The notes beneath the pieces are model-generated. The model was given only the letters and a program-made list of their open reading frames with translations, ran no database searches and was not told the DNA's origin. A stretch of DNA of 64,000 bases from Alitiscatomonas aceti (lineage in GTDB: Bacteria > Bacillota > Clostridia > Lachnospirales > Lachnospiraceae). Shown piece by piece: positions 9,467-17,959 of this stretch (position 1 is the first letter of the stretch; each line of letters starts with the position of its first letter). The stretch covers positions 1-64,000 of the forward strand of contig NZ_JAOQJF010000012.1 in NCBI RefSeq assembly GCF_025567195.1. The letters run 5' to 3'. A program made the position numbers and the translations under genes.

Positions 9467-10687
9467 TTAAAATAAGGCTGCAAAATCAGCAGCCAGTTTT
9501 TCATATGTGAAATGGGAAAAAATTGCTTTTTTTCCATTTTCTCCTATTTTCTTTCGCTTCTCTTGATTCATTTTTTCAATTTGCCTAATTGCATCTATGA
9601 CTCCTTCAATATCGTTGGATTTGCACATGAATCCACAATTATATTCCTCAATGATTGTCTGTGGGGTTGTAAATGCACATATAATTGGCTTTCCAGCCAT
9701 CATAGAATCAAACATTTTATTCAAGCATAATCCGAATCGGTAAAGTGGTGAATCTGCCCCTCCCATATAAATACAATCAAATTTTTCCACTAACTTTGGA
9801 ACGGCTTGTTTTGATATTGACGGAAGAAAATGCACTTGATCCAGATTTTCTTCCTCTTTCCGTTTAAGGAGACGTTTCTTCTCTGCCCCATCCCCAACCA
9901 GAACAAAAGAAATTTGGGAATCATTCATTTTCTTTGCCACATCCAAAAGTATATCCAGTGCATTTGAAAGGGCATGTCCGCCAAAATATCCAACAATAAA
10001 CTGACCTTTATGCTTCTCAAAAAAATTTTTATGTATTTCTGGCAATGGAGCTGGATTTTCCCATTCACTTATTACCACGCCGTTAGGAATACATACAAAT
10101 TTCTCTGCATTCATCCCATGATCTATCATGTAAGATTTTGCATGTGGTAATAATGATACAACCCGGTCTGAATGCTGATATGCCGAGTTCTCTGCAAACT
10201 GCATTAAAACTACAAAAGGATGTCTCTTGGACATTCCCCCAACTTCATATAAAGTAGCTGGCCACATATCATGAACCTCATGTATAAGCTTAATATCCTT
10301 TAAGCAATATTTCCGTATCCTTTGTCCAGCATAGGTATCCAATGGATAGGTAGAGGAGGTGATGACCACATCTGGCTTCCATTCCCTCGCGATCACTTTT
10401 GCCTTCAGCCATATTTTTCCGACAAAACGGAACATTGTCAGGGCACGCCGTGCTCCATTTCCGTCATAGTCTCCGGTCCGAAGCCAGTGATAACGGATTC
10501 CATCTATTTTTTCTATCTGCCAGTCCCTCTGTACTTTGGGATTTTTTCTACGCAGATGGGAATAATCGGCTGCAATGATATCAACCTCATGGCCTTGCCG
10601 GATCCATTCCTGGGCCATATAATAAGGCCGGAATTCCATTCCCATTTCCGGACTGCCAGCATAATGATTTATCAATAAGATTTTCAT
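9467..10687 (-). CDS. glycosyltransferase family 4 (WbuB-like)
   Basis: This 406-residue GT-B enzyme begins MKILLINHYAGSPEMGMEFR, the start seen in WbuB-type N-acetylaminosugar transferases. It has HEVHDMWPATLYEVGG, then FIVGYFGGHALSNALD and FVLVGDGAEKKRL in the donor domain, and an EX7E-like stretch replaced by SPLYRFGLCLNKMFDSMMAGKP. It probably adds the second sugar to the lipid-linked primer made by the adjacent initiating transferase. AAAGGA lies upstream of the ATG. The assignment to family is firm; donor and acceptor are inferred only from position. Confidence 0.75.
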   Translation of the reverse strand: MKILLINHYAGSPEMGMEFRPYYMAQEWIRQGHEVDIIAADYSHLRRKNPKVQRDWQIEKIDGIRYHWLRTGDYDGNGARRALTMFRFVGKIWLKAKVIAREWKPDVVITSSTYPLDTYAGQRIRKYCLKDIKLIHEVHDMWPATLYEVGGMSKRHPFVVLMQFAENSAYQHSDRVVSLLPHAKSYMIDHGMNAEKFVCIPNGVVISEWENPAPLPEIHKNFFEKHKGQFIVGYFGGHALSNALDILLDVAKKMNDSQISFVLVGDGAEKKRLLKRKEEENLDQVHFLPSISKQAVPKLVEKFDCIYMGGADSPLYRFGLCLNKMFDSMMAGKPIICAFTTPQTIIEEYNCGFMCKSNDIEGVIDAIRQIEKMNQEKRKKIGENGKKAIFSHFTYEKLAADFAALF

Positions 10688-10727
10688 CTAAATATAAGTC
10701 CTTTCCGTCCATCGCGCAGAGAGCCTC

Positions 10728-11414
10728 TTAAATTACCGCCGCTACTGTTTTAAAAAGCACCTGTACGTCTCTTAGGATAGACGTTTTTTTTAGCTCTATA
10801 AAATTCCATTTCATCTTCTCCGGTAATATCTTCTCCACATAAACCCGGTCGGCCTCCTCTCCACAGACCCCCTGCAGCAGCCGTTCCTCGTCTTTATAGC
10901 AGATACTGGCCATGGAGGTCACTCCTGCCGGCAGCAGCAGTGTGGCGTACATCTCATCCGTATATTCCTTAACAAATTTTGGTACCTCCGGCCGGGTTCC
11001 CACAAAAGTCATTTCACCCTTCCAGATATTGATCAGCTGCGGAAGTTCGTCCAGGCGGCATCCCCTGAGAAAGGAACCGGCCCGTGTGATCCTGGGGTCC
11101 TTCCCGACTGTCACCTGGCTCCCGATCCGGTCTGCGTTGACGACCATGGTCCGGAACTTATAGATCTCAAAGGGCCTTCCATACTGGGTGATCCGTTTCT
11201 GGCGGTAGAATACAGGACCTTCCGAATCCATCCGGATCCAGATCCCGAGTCCCAGCAGGACCGGGGAGAGGAGGATGAGCATGACACTGGACATGGAAAA
11301 GTCAAACAGCCGCTTTAGATACAGGCTGTACCGCTTTTTTTCCAGTGCCTTGTAGTAAGGACGCACTGCATCGGTCCTCATGAATTCCGGAAGTTCTTCC
11401 CAGCGCCTTAACAT
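10728..11414 (-). CDS. PglC-type initiating phosphoglycosyl transferase
   Basis: The 228-residue monotopic sugar transferase moves a phospho-sugar from UDP-sugar to undecaprenyl phosphate, the first membrane step of repeat-unit assembly. One membrane helix (about 38-58) is followed by the FYRQKR, YKFRTM and catalytic RLDELPQL motifs (Asp-Glu dyad) and the VGTRPEVP signature. It lacks the extra membrane domain of WbaP-like relatives. The start overlaps the pglE-like stop by seven bases and has AAGGGAG upstream, so the two are probably translationally coupled. The neighbouring dehydratase and aminotransferase suggest an amino-sugar substrate. Confidence 0.85.
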   Translation of the reverse strand: MLRRWEELPEFMRTDAVRPYYKALEKKRYSLYLKRLFDFSMSSVMLILLSPVLLGLGIWIRMDSEGPVFYRQKRITQYGRPFEIYKFRTMVVNADRIGSQVTVGKDPRITRAGSFLRGCRLDELPQLINIWKGEMTFVGTRPEVPKFVKEYTDEMYATLLLPAGVTSMASICYKDEERLLQGVCGEEADRVYVEKILPEKMKWNFIELKKTSILRDVQVLFKTVAAVI

Positions 11415-12634
11415 GCCTTCTCCCTTTTCTGGATATACGGCTTCACAACGCTGGCGTAGGTTTCTGCCACATATGTAACCTCCGCATCCGACAGTTTTGT
11501 GTGGAGCGGCAGCGTGATCTCATTTACAAAGTGTCCATATGCATTGGGGTAATCCTTCATATCAAACCCCATATTTTTATATGCAGTCATCATCGGAAGC
11601 GGTTTGTAATGGACATTGCAGGCGACACCTGTCTCCGCCATCTTTACAATGATCTCCTGCCTCTGCTCCAGGCTGATCCCCGGGATCCATGTCAGATACA
11701 GATGACCGGACGATGTACAGCCGCTGGTGTAATGCTCCAGAGTGCCCACTCCCACAGGCCTTAAGACCTGGTCGTACTGCCGGATGATCTCCTTCCGCCT
11801 CATCAGCAGCCCCTCATATCTGCGCAGCTGGGCCAGGCCGATTGCAGCCATGATGTCTGTCATGTTGCATTTGTACCATGGCCCGGCAATGTCATACTCC
11901 CAGGCTCCCAGCTGGGTTTTTGCAAGGGCATCCTTGGACTGCCCATGAAGGGAATACAGCTGGAGCTGATGGTATATATCCTCATCCCCGATTCCTGGGA
12001 TCGGGTTCCACGTAAGGGCTCCCCCCTCGGCTGTGGTCAGGTTCTTGACTGCATGGAAACTGAAAGAGGAGAAATCCGCAATGCTTCCTGTTTTTTTCCC
12101 ATGCCGTTCTGCCCCAAAGGAATGGGCAGCGTCTGCACATACCGCGATCCTCCCCATGGCCTCCTGCAGCTGGTTTGCGGGACGGAACAGAGCTTTTTTT
12201 CTTTCCGCGATCGAGAAGATACGGTCATAGTCGCAGGGGATCCCACCGATATCCACCGGGATCACGGCCTTTGTATGCTTTGTGACTGCTTTCTCCAGTG
12301 CCTCATAATCCATTTCCAGGGAATCTGGCTGGGTATCCACCAGGACCGGACGGGCTCCTACATGGCAGATCACAGAGGCGGAAGCCGTATAGGTATATGC
12401 CGAGGTGATCACTTCGTCTCCCGGTCCGATCCCCAGAATACGCAGGGCCATTTCTGCACAGGCAGTCTGCGAGTTCAGGCATACCGCACGTTTCACTCCG
12501 CAGTAATCTGCGATCTGCCGTTCAAACTCCTTGGTCTTTGGTCCCGTGGTGATCCATCCGGAACGCAGGGCCTCTGCCACCTCCTGGATCTCTTCCTCTG
12601 TGATATCGGGCGGTGAAAATGGGATCTTCATCAT
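11408..12634 (-). CDS. pglE: PglE-like UDP-4-keto-6-deoxy-sugar aminotransferase
   Basis: The 408-residue DegT/DnrJ/EryC1/StrS enzyme begins MMKIPFSPPDITEEEI. It has GWITTGPKTKEFE, the nucleotide-sugar contact, and the PLP lysine in SFHAVKNLTTAEGG. It would aminate the C4 ketone made by the pglF-like dehydratase upstream. The frame is open to an ATG at 12661, but AAGGGGGAAG lies just before the ATG pair at 12634/12631, so translation probably starts there. A terminator hairpin separates it from pglF. Product may be UDP-bacillosamine precursor or a galacto isomer; sequence alone does not decide. Confidence 0.75.
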   Translation of the reverse strand: MMKIPFSPPDITEEEIQEVAEALRSGWITTGPKTKEFERQIADYCGVKRAVCLNSQTACAEMALRILGIGPGDEVITSAYTYTASASVICHVGARPVLVDTQPDSLEMDYEALEKAVTKHTKAVIPVDIGGIPCDYDRIFSIAERKKALFRPANQLQEAMGRIAVCADAAHSFGAERHGKKTGSIADFSSFSFHAVKNLTTAEGGALTWNPIPGIGDEDIYHQLQLYSLHGQSKDALAKTQLGAWEYDIAGPWYKCNMTDIMAAIGLAQLRRYEGLLMRRKEIIRQYDQVLRPVGVGTLEHYTSGCTSSGHLYLTWIPGISLEQRQEIIVKMAETGVACNVHYKPLPMMTAYKNMGFDMKDYPNAYGHFVNEITLPLHTKLSDAEVTYVAETYASVVKPYIQKREKAC

Positions 12635-12677
12635 AGCTTCTTCCCCCTTGAAATTCTGCAAATACAGTTTTTTAATG

Positions 12678-12711
12678 AAAAATCGCTGCCAGCTGTATCT
12701 GCTGGCAGCGA
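12678..12711 (-). terminator. intrinsic terminator between pglF-like and pglE-like genes
   Basis: An 11-bp perfect stem (TCGCTGCCAGC / GCTGGCAGCGA) with a 7-base loop is followed on the minus strand by TTTTTC. It stands inside the operon, so readthrough is needed for the downstream genes. The LoaP-type antiterminator encoded at the operon head is the obvious candidate to allow this. Confidence 0.75.
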
Positions 12712-12805
12712 CCAGTCTTATCCTGCGGGTGGCTTTACAGCCACTCCTTTATCCTTTGACGTTTTTCGGTTCTTCCGGATATTCCTAGTTTCCACTTTGT
12801 CATGG

Positions 12806-14650
12806 TCAGGACTTTATCCCCGCCGGATGATACGTCCCCACAATCCGCATCACATCCTCCCGGATCCCGTCCCCGTCCTCATTGGCGGTCACATAAAGTT
12901 CCTCCAGCTGCCCCTCAAACCTCTCCATATCGAACTCGATGGGTTTCCCGATATGGATCAGCTTATTGGGCGTGTCCTGCATTCCTTCCTCGTTCATGAG
13001 AAGCTCCTCATATAACTTCTCCCCGGGCCGCAGGCCCGTGAACACGATGGGGATATCCACATCCGGCGTGTACCCGGACAGCCGAATCAGGTTCTTTGCC
13101 AGGTCCAGGATCTTCATGGGCTCCCCCATGTCCAGGACGAAGATCTCCCCGCCCCTGGCATAGGCACCGGCCTGTAATACCAGCGACACCGCCTCCGGGA
13201 TCGTCATGAAATACCGGATGATATCCGGGTGGGTCACCGTCACCGGACCGCCCTGCTCGATCTGCTTTTTAAAGAGCGGGATCACGGACCCGTTGCTCCC
13301 CAGTACGTTCCCGAACCGTACGGCTACAAAGTCCGTCTTCGACCTTGCGTTCATCATCTGCACCACCATCTCGCACATCCGCTTGGACGCCCCCATGATG
13401 TTGGTGGGGTTCACGGCCTTGTCCGTGGAGATCAGCACAAAACGCTTAGTACCATACTTGTCCGCCGCTTTCGCCGTCTTATATGTACCGAACACGTTGT
13501 TCTTGATGGCCTCGTTGGGGCTGTCCTCCATGAGGGGCACGTGCTTATGGGCCGCCGCATGGTACACGATGTCGGGACGGTATTTCTCAAACACCGTCTC
13601 GATCCGGTGGGTGTTCCGGACAGAGCCGATGAGCACCACCAGGTCCAGGTCCGGATACTTTTCCTTAAGCTCCAGCTGGATGTCGTAGGCGTTGTTTTCG
13701 TAAATATCAAAGATAATTAACTGCTTCGGGTTATGGCTTGCCACCTGGCGGCACAGCTCGCTTCCGATGGAGCCGCCTCCCCCGGTCACTAAGACCACCT
13801 TCCCGCTGACGTAGCCCATGATCTCGTCTAAGTTCACCCGGATGGGATCCCGGCCTAAAAGGTCCTCGATCTCCACATTCCGGAGCTTTGCGATGCTCAC
13901 CTCGCCGTTGATCAGCTGGTAGATGCCCGGCAGGATCTTCACCTGGCAGCCCGTCTCCCGGCAGATCTCGATGATGGCCTTCCGCTCCTTGGCGGAGGCG
14001 GAGGGGATGGCGANNNNNNNNNNNNNNNNNNNNNNNNNNNNNNNNNNNNNNNNNNNNNNNNNNNNNNNNNNNNNNNNNNNNNNNNNNNNNNNNNNNNNNN
14101 NNNNNNNNNNNNNNNNNNNNNNNNNNNNNNNNNNNNNNNNNNNNNNNNNNNNNNNNNNNNNNNNNNNNNNNNNNNNNNNNNNNNNNNNNNNNNNNNNNNN
14201 NNNNNNNNNNNNNNNNNNNNNNNNNNNNNNNNNNNNNNNNNNNNNNNNNNNNNNNNNNNNNNNNNNNNNNNNNNNNNNNNNNNNNNNNNNNNNNNNNNNN
14301 NNNNNNNNNNNNNNNNNNNNNNNTAAGAGCATCATCCCGGCGATCTGTACCAGGGAAGCCAGGCCGCAGGCCGCCACCACATGGAGGGCTTCCCGGACCC
14401 CGGCCACGCTCCACATGGTGGAGTACATCCGGGCCAGGAAGAAGATCACCAGGGAGGCCAGGATATAATAGGGAAGGAACTCCAGGGCCGCCCGGGCGTA
14501 TTCCGGCGGGATCTTGGAAATATTTAAATCAAACCGGACAAAAAGGCCTAAAAAAGAGGCCAGGCAGAGCGCAAGGACGTCTGCGGCCATTAAGATGCCC
14601 ATGCGGACGCGCTTGTCCCTGGGCAGGTATTTTTCCAGAAATTCGTACAT
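12806..14650 (-). CDS. pglF: PglF/CapD-like UDP-HexNAc 4,6-dehydratase (interrupted by assembly gap)
   Basis: The open frame spans about 614 residues, of which roughly 104 are hidden by N. N-terminal membrane helices (about 20-110) precede a CoA-binding-like region and a short-chain dehydrogenase domain with NAD motif VTGGGGSIGSELCRQ. The catalytic Tyr of ordinary family members is replaced by Met: the stretch STDKAVNPTNIMGASKRMCE has MxxxK. This is diagnostic of large membrane WbpM/PglF dehydratases that retain C5 configuration. It forms UDP-4-keto-6-deoxy-HexNAc for the pglE-like enzyme. GAGGAAG precedes the ATG. Frame continuity across the gap depends on the scaffold gap size being right. 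Confidence 0.8.
   Translation of the reverse strand: MYEFLEKYLPRDKRVRMGILMAADVLALCLASFLGLFVRFDLNISKIPPEYARAALEFLPYYILASLVIFFLARMYSTMWSVAGVREALHVVAACGLASLVQIAGMMLLXXXXXXXXXXXXXXXXXXXXXXXXXXXXXXXXXXXXXXXXXXXXXXXXXXXXXXXXXXXXXXXXXXXXXXXXXXXXXXXXXXXXXXXXXXXXXXXXXXXXXXXXAIPSASAKERKAIIEICRETGCQVKILPGIYQLINGEVSIAKLRNVEIEDLLGRDPIRVNLDEIMGYVSGKVVLVTGGGGSIGSELCRQVASHNPKQLIIFDIYENNAYDIQLELKEKYPDLDLVVLIGSVRNTHRIETVFEKYRPDIVYHAAAHKHVPLMEDSPNEAIKNNVFGTYKTAKAADKYGTKRFVLISTDKAVNPTNIMGASKRMCEMVVQMMNARSKTDFVAVRFGNVLGSNGSVIPLFKKQIEQGGPVTVTHPDIIRYFMTIPEAVSLVLQAGAYARGGEIFVLDMGEPMKILDLAKNLIRLSGYTPDVDIPIVFTGLRPGEKLYEELLMNEEGMQDTPNKLIHIGKPIEFDMERFEGQLEELYVTANEDGDGIREDVMRIVGTYHPAGIKS
14014..14323. other. assembly gap of 310 N
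   Basis: All bases from 14014 to 14323 are N. The gap falls in the region between the membrane part and the dehydratase domain of the pglF-like gene. Nothing can be said of its content. Confidence 1.
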
Positions 14651-14711
14651 CAGATCTTCCTCGGATTCGTTTTTTCACGGGATACACCCGTTTTACTTCC
14701 CATAATCGTCC

Positions 14712-15473
14712 TTATGGGAAGTTTTTGCGTATATCATTGACCGGCACCTCCATGGACATGTCCTGTCCGAAGAGATGTACTCCGATCTCTACCGTATCTT
14801 TTTTGACTTTCCAGATCACTCCCGACATATTTTCAAAGGATCCGGAAATCACGCTGACATGGTCGCCTGCGGCATAACCGTGGTCTTTCTCCGGCTGTGC
14901 GGCATGGTAAAACTCCGGCATCTCCAACGGGGTCTCAACCTTTCCATAACGGATCTCCTGTTGGATATCTTCCTTTAAGATAACCCCCAGGGCCACGGTC
15001 TTATAGCTCCCCATCATCTTCAGCCGGATGATCACATAACGCTTCTTATACTGGGCCTTTACGATGGAATCTGCATATTCTTTCAAAGGTCCGCATACGC
15101 GGAGGATCCGCCCTCTTCCATCCAGCTCCACGTAGGAAAGCCGGACAATATGCTGGTTTTTCAGCATATTCGCGAAAAACGCTTCTTCTTCCTCTTCAAT
15201 GGAAAGAAAGTCAAAATTTCCATCGGCGATCATCTTGGACATGGCAGGAACCTTCTTCAGACACAGGTACAGCTCCTTCGGCGTATCCGAAACAATGAAC
15301 ACATATCCCGGAAACAGCCGCTCCACATGGACGACGCTTTCCTGCTGCTTTCTCCATACCCTTTCGTAATATGCCACAAAACAATCTGTGTACAGTTCTT
15401 TTGGAACGATCTCTTCAATATAATGGACCAGCTCCTCTTCTCTTCCAGTCATTGTCTGCAATACATACCACAT
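14712..15473 (-). CDS. loaP: LoaP-type NusG paralogue (transcription antiterminator)
   Basis: The 253-residue protein begins MWYVLQTMTGREEELVHYI, the NGN domain start. It has the RNA polymerase-contacting LFPGYVFIV and a C-terminal KOW segment (GDHVSVISGSFENMSGVIWKV). This architecture is that of specialised NusG relatives that sit at the head of polysaccharide or secondary-metabolite operons and suppress termination. An ATG 120 bases upstream keeps the frame open, but AAAGGAGA lies at the 15473 ATG. First gene of the glycan operon, with an internal terminator two genes later that it may act on. Confidence 0.85.
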   Translation of the reverse strand: MWYVLQTMTGREEELVHYIEEIVPKELYTDCFVAYYERVWRKQQESVVHVERLFPGYVFIVSDTPKELYLCLKKVPAMSKMIADGNFDFLSIEEEEEAFFANMLKNQHIVRLSYVELDGRGRILRVCGPLKEYADSIVKAQYKKRYVIIRLKMMGSYKTVALGVILKEDIQQEIRYGKVETPLEMPEFYHAAQPEKDHGYAAGDHVSVISGSFENMSGVIWKVKKDTVEIGVHLFGQDMSMEVPVNDIRKNFP

Positions 15474-15621
15474 GATGATTCTCCTTTTAGGGTAGGCTCC
15501 GCCACTCCGCGATCCGCCCTTCGGCGTCCCAGATTCATTCAGGCACGTTATGTGCGACCAGTATAACCCCTTCCAAAAGCCCGCAGCCTTCAAACTCTCA
15601 AGCTTTTGTCCGGTTTTAGCT
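15474..15621 (-). other. 5' leader of the polysaccharide operon
   Basis: About 148 bases lie between the predicted transcription start and the loaP start codon. The leader is GC-rich and can fold (for example around GGGACGCCGAAGGGCGGATC). LoaP proteins are known to recognise leader RNA hairpins, so this is the place to look for the recognition element; I did not identify one with certainty. Confidence 0.35.
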
Positions 15622-15627
15622 CATATC

Positions 15628-15656
15628 ATTATAGCATCGCAGTACAGCTTTTTCAA
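15628..15656 (-). promoter_or_regulatory. sigma-A promoter of the polysaccharide operon
   Basis: On the minus strand TTGAAA (15656-15651), a 17-base spacer and TATAAT (15633-15628). This is close to consensus and is correctly placed upstream of loaP. Confidence 0.75.
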
Positions 15657-15826
15657 CCCTTCTTTTCGATACCAGGGCCTAGTATATCACATCTTTCTCT
15701 GGCTGTGCGTTCCAATTTCTGCAAAGCATCTGCGATTATGACATAAATACCAGAATTTGTCTGTCTGCCCGAAAGCTGTGCTGCACCGTCTTACAGAATC
15801 CGGATTTTCCGCATTTTACGCCATTC

Positions 15827-16534
15827 CTATGCCTCCTGCTTCCTCTCCGCTTCCTTCACCACCGCCGCCACGATCTTCTCCACATCTGCAATAAACTCCT
15901 CAACAGTCTCCCGGGAAATGGGCTCCTTTTGCGCATCCGCATGGCGGCGGTCTGACTGATGGGCGATCATATTGCGGCGCTGAAACAGGCTGTTTAACCG
16001 GCGCTTCATCTTATCTCTGGGCTTTTCCGAAGAGCCCTGCTCCCAGAAAGCGTCTTTGGCGATCTGCATAACATCCATCCCCAGAAGACTGATCTGGTCC
16101 TTTACCGTATCCCAGGATGCCATAGTGACAGTTCCGTATGTATCATTGATAAAATCCAGGAACCATGCGTCACTGTCCCTGTCCCTCATGGCCGCCTCAA
16201 CCACTCCCATATGTACCATGATGTTCTCATATTTCACAGTGCTGTTCCAGCTTCCCGCGTGTATTTCACACAGACCATATTTCGTCAGCTCGTGCATAAA
16301 GAAGTCCAGGGCGCTTTCCAGGAAAACGATCTGGGAACGCCAGATATTTTCTCCCTCTTCTGTCCTCCCGCCCTGGACCAGCTCCTCCGCCACGGCAAAC
16401 TGCCCCCGGACTGCGCTTATGTTTTCCTGAAAATGCTCCGTGATCTTATCCAGAGGAAACCGGACTACCGGTATCTTCGCCTTATCTCTTGTACCCTCCT
16501 CGCGAGGTCTCAGTTCCAGATTCCGTCCTGCCAT
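15827..16534 (-). CDS. HEPN-domain protein, candidate RNase effector
   Basis: The 235-residue soluble, mainly helical protein has QRRNMIAHQSD near residues 186-196. This gives the R-x4-H catalytic motif with Asn after Arg, as in RiboL-PSP-HEPN-like ribonucleases. The ATG at 16534 follows GGGGGAAG; a TTG one codon earlier is less likely. It starts 15 bases after the stop of the ATPase gene upstream, so the pair is almost certainly cotranscribed. An ATPase-sensor plus RNase-effector pair is a common layout for anti-phage or abortive-infection modules, but this function is inference. No membrane segment or DNA-binding motif seen. Confidence 0.6.
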   Translation of the reverse strand: MAGRNLELRPREEGTRDKAKIPVVRFPLDKITEHFQENISAVRGQFAVAEELVQGGRTEEGENIWRSQIVFLESALDFFMHELTKYGLCEIHAGSWNSTVKYENIMVHMGVVEAAMRDRDSDAWFLDFINDTYGTVTMASWDTVKDQISLLGMDVMQIAKDAFWEQGSSEKPRDKMKRRLNSLFQRRNMIAHQSDRRHADAQKEPISRETVEEFIADVEKIVAAVVKEAERKQEA

Positions 16535-16549
16535 CAAAGCTTCCCCCTG

Positions 16550-17728
16550 CTATTTTTCGATCTGTTTTTCAAACTCTTCCCAGAAGTTCTTATTTCTCAT
16601 GGGAATCGCCCCATATTTTCCAAGGATATACCCGTTTTTCAGGTTTTCTGTTTTTCTCACATTCCGTATCTCCATCAGAGAGTACAGGTTTGTGGCCCTC
16701 TCTTCGTTCAGCTCTGTGAACCAGATCTGATCCCTCCGGAACAGGTTCGAGTCCAGGAGACTGGTATCATGGGTAGAGAAGATCAGCTGGGCCGAAAATC
16801 TGTCTGACGTTCTCTGGAACAATTCTGCGATCTGGTAGATCAAGGCTTCATGGAGGCAGGTTTCCAGCTCGTCACAGATCAAAACCCGGCCCTTGCTTAA
16901 GATATCGATCAATGGACATAAAATTTCAAACAGCTTTTTCACGCCATCCGACTCCTCTGTCATCAGATCCGTTTCAAACTGATCGTAGACCACCTGGGCT
17001 TCGATCCGTTTTGTCTGGTTCTCCGGAATCCTTACATCCCTGATCTGGTTCCCCAGAAGCCGCATCAGGATCAGAAAAATTTTCTTGATGTCTGGATCCC
17101 GCCTCATCAGATTCAGCGAATAATCCATCCAGTTATTCTTCTTTGAATCATAGATCACCAGATCTCTGGTAAAAAACAAAAAGGCAGCCTCCACTTCTTT
17201 TACGTTGGAAAAGTTTGCCCCGCAGGCCAGAAACAGGCGGTTTTCCTTTAGGACGTTGAGGCTTTGCTGAAAGGAACTCTTATACCGGTCTCCCGGCGTA
17301 ACGGCCTGACCGCTGCGCTCAAAGATCTTCACCTGGCGGCCCTTTGGGAAGTAGTACAGATATTCCTCCGCGATCTCCTGGTCCTGAACAGTAAATCCAT
17401 ATGCATAGCGAATCCCTTCTTTTAAAAACTGAATCGCATAGCTGCTGGCGTCTCCCTCTTCGCTGGTCTTATGTTCCGATTGCGGTACCTTTTCCCCCGG
17501 CTGAAAGCGCATGCTCTTATCCACCATAAGTGCACAGAAATTCAGCGCGTCAATAAAATTGCTCTTTCCGGAGCCATTAGGGCCGTAGATCACCGCCGTC
17601 CTGAGGATCCGCATCCCATTATGGAGCTTTAAAGATTTCTCATGAGTATCATCGCTTCCGGCGAGCATGGAAAATGTAATTTCATTTTTAATGGATTTAT
17701 GATTGGAGCACCTGAATTCCAATAGCAT
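16550..17728 (-). CDS. ABC-type ATPase of the AAA_15/21 (RloA/OLD-like) group
   Basis: The 392-residue protein starts MLLEFRCSNHKSIKNE, the usual first strand of this group. It has Walker A GPNGSGKSN (49-57), Walker B RVLICDELETCLHEA and the switch His in LIFSTHDTSLLD. It should be a dimeric ATP-driven switch. In relatives it is paired with RloB or a TOPRIM nuclease; here the next gene is a HEPN protein instead. ATG 17728 has AGGGG at eight bases; another in-frame ATG at 17761 also has GAGGGG, so the start is not settled. No nuclease domain is fused. Confidence 0.75.
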   Translation of the reverse strand: MLLEFRCSNHKSIKNEITFSMLAGSDDTHEKSLKLHNGMRILRTAVIYGPNGSGKSNFIDALNFCALMVDKSMRFQPGEKVPQSEHKTSEEGDASSYAIQFLKEGIRYAYGFTVQDQEIAEEYLYYFPKGRQVKIFERSGQAVTPGDRYKSSFQQSLNVLKENRLFLACGANFSNVKEVEAAFLFFTRDLVIYDSKKNNWMDYSLNLMRRDPDIKKIFLILMRLLGNQIRDVRIPENQTKRIEAQVVYDQFETDLMTEESDGVKKLFEILCPLIDILSKGRVLICDELETCLHEALIYQIAELFQRTSDRFSAQLIFSTHDTSLLDSNLFRRDQIWFTELNEERATNLYSLMEIRNVRKTENLKNGYILGKYGAIPMRNKNFWEEFEKQIEK

Positions 17729-17959
17729 ACCGATTACCCCTGTCGTTTTATTTACCACCATAATACCCCTCATATCCATGTTCTGTCAATGTAATCTGCA
17801 CAAAATCCGCAGATTGAACAAATAAAACCTATAATCAGTATGTCTATCTCTCTGCTTTTTATTCTTCCGAACTCGTCAGCCAGCTCCATTCCGCAAAAAA
17901 CCGGGCCGCCGCAGAACACCGGCCTAAAAGCCTCCTGTCCCGCAGCGCCCCGGCTGCTC

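Noticed and set aside
12712..12805. 22-codon minus-strand frame between pglF and pglE
   Set aside because: No ribosome site and no recognisable sequence; more likely non-coding before the terminator.
13206..13720. long plus-strand frames opposite the pglF-like gene
   Set aside because: High GC gives long antisense frames; the minus strand has the conserved dehydratase motifs.
16550..17728. RloA/RloB or PARIS system
   Set aside because: The partner is a HEPN protein and not RloB or a TOPRIM nuclease, so the names do not apply.
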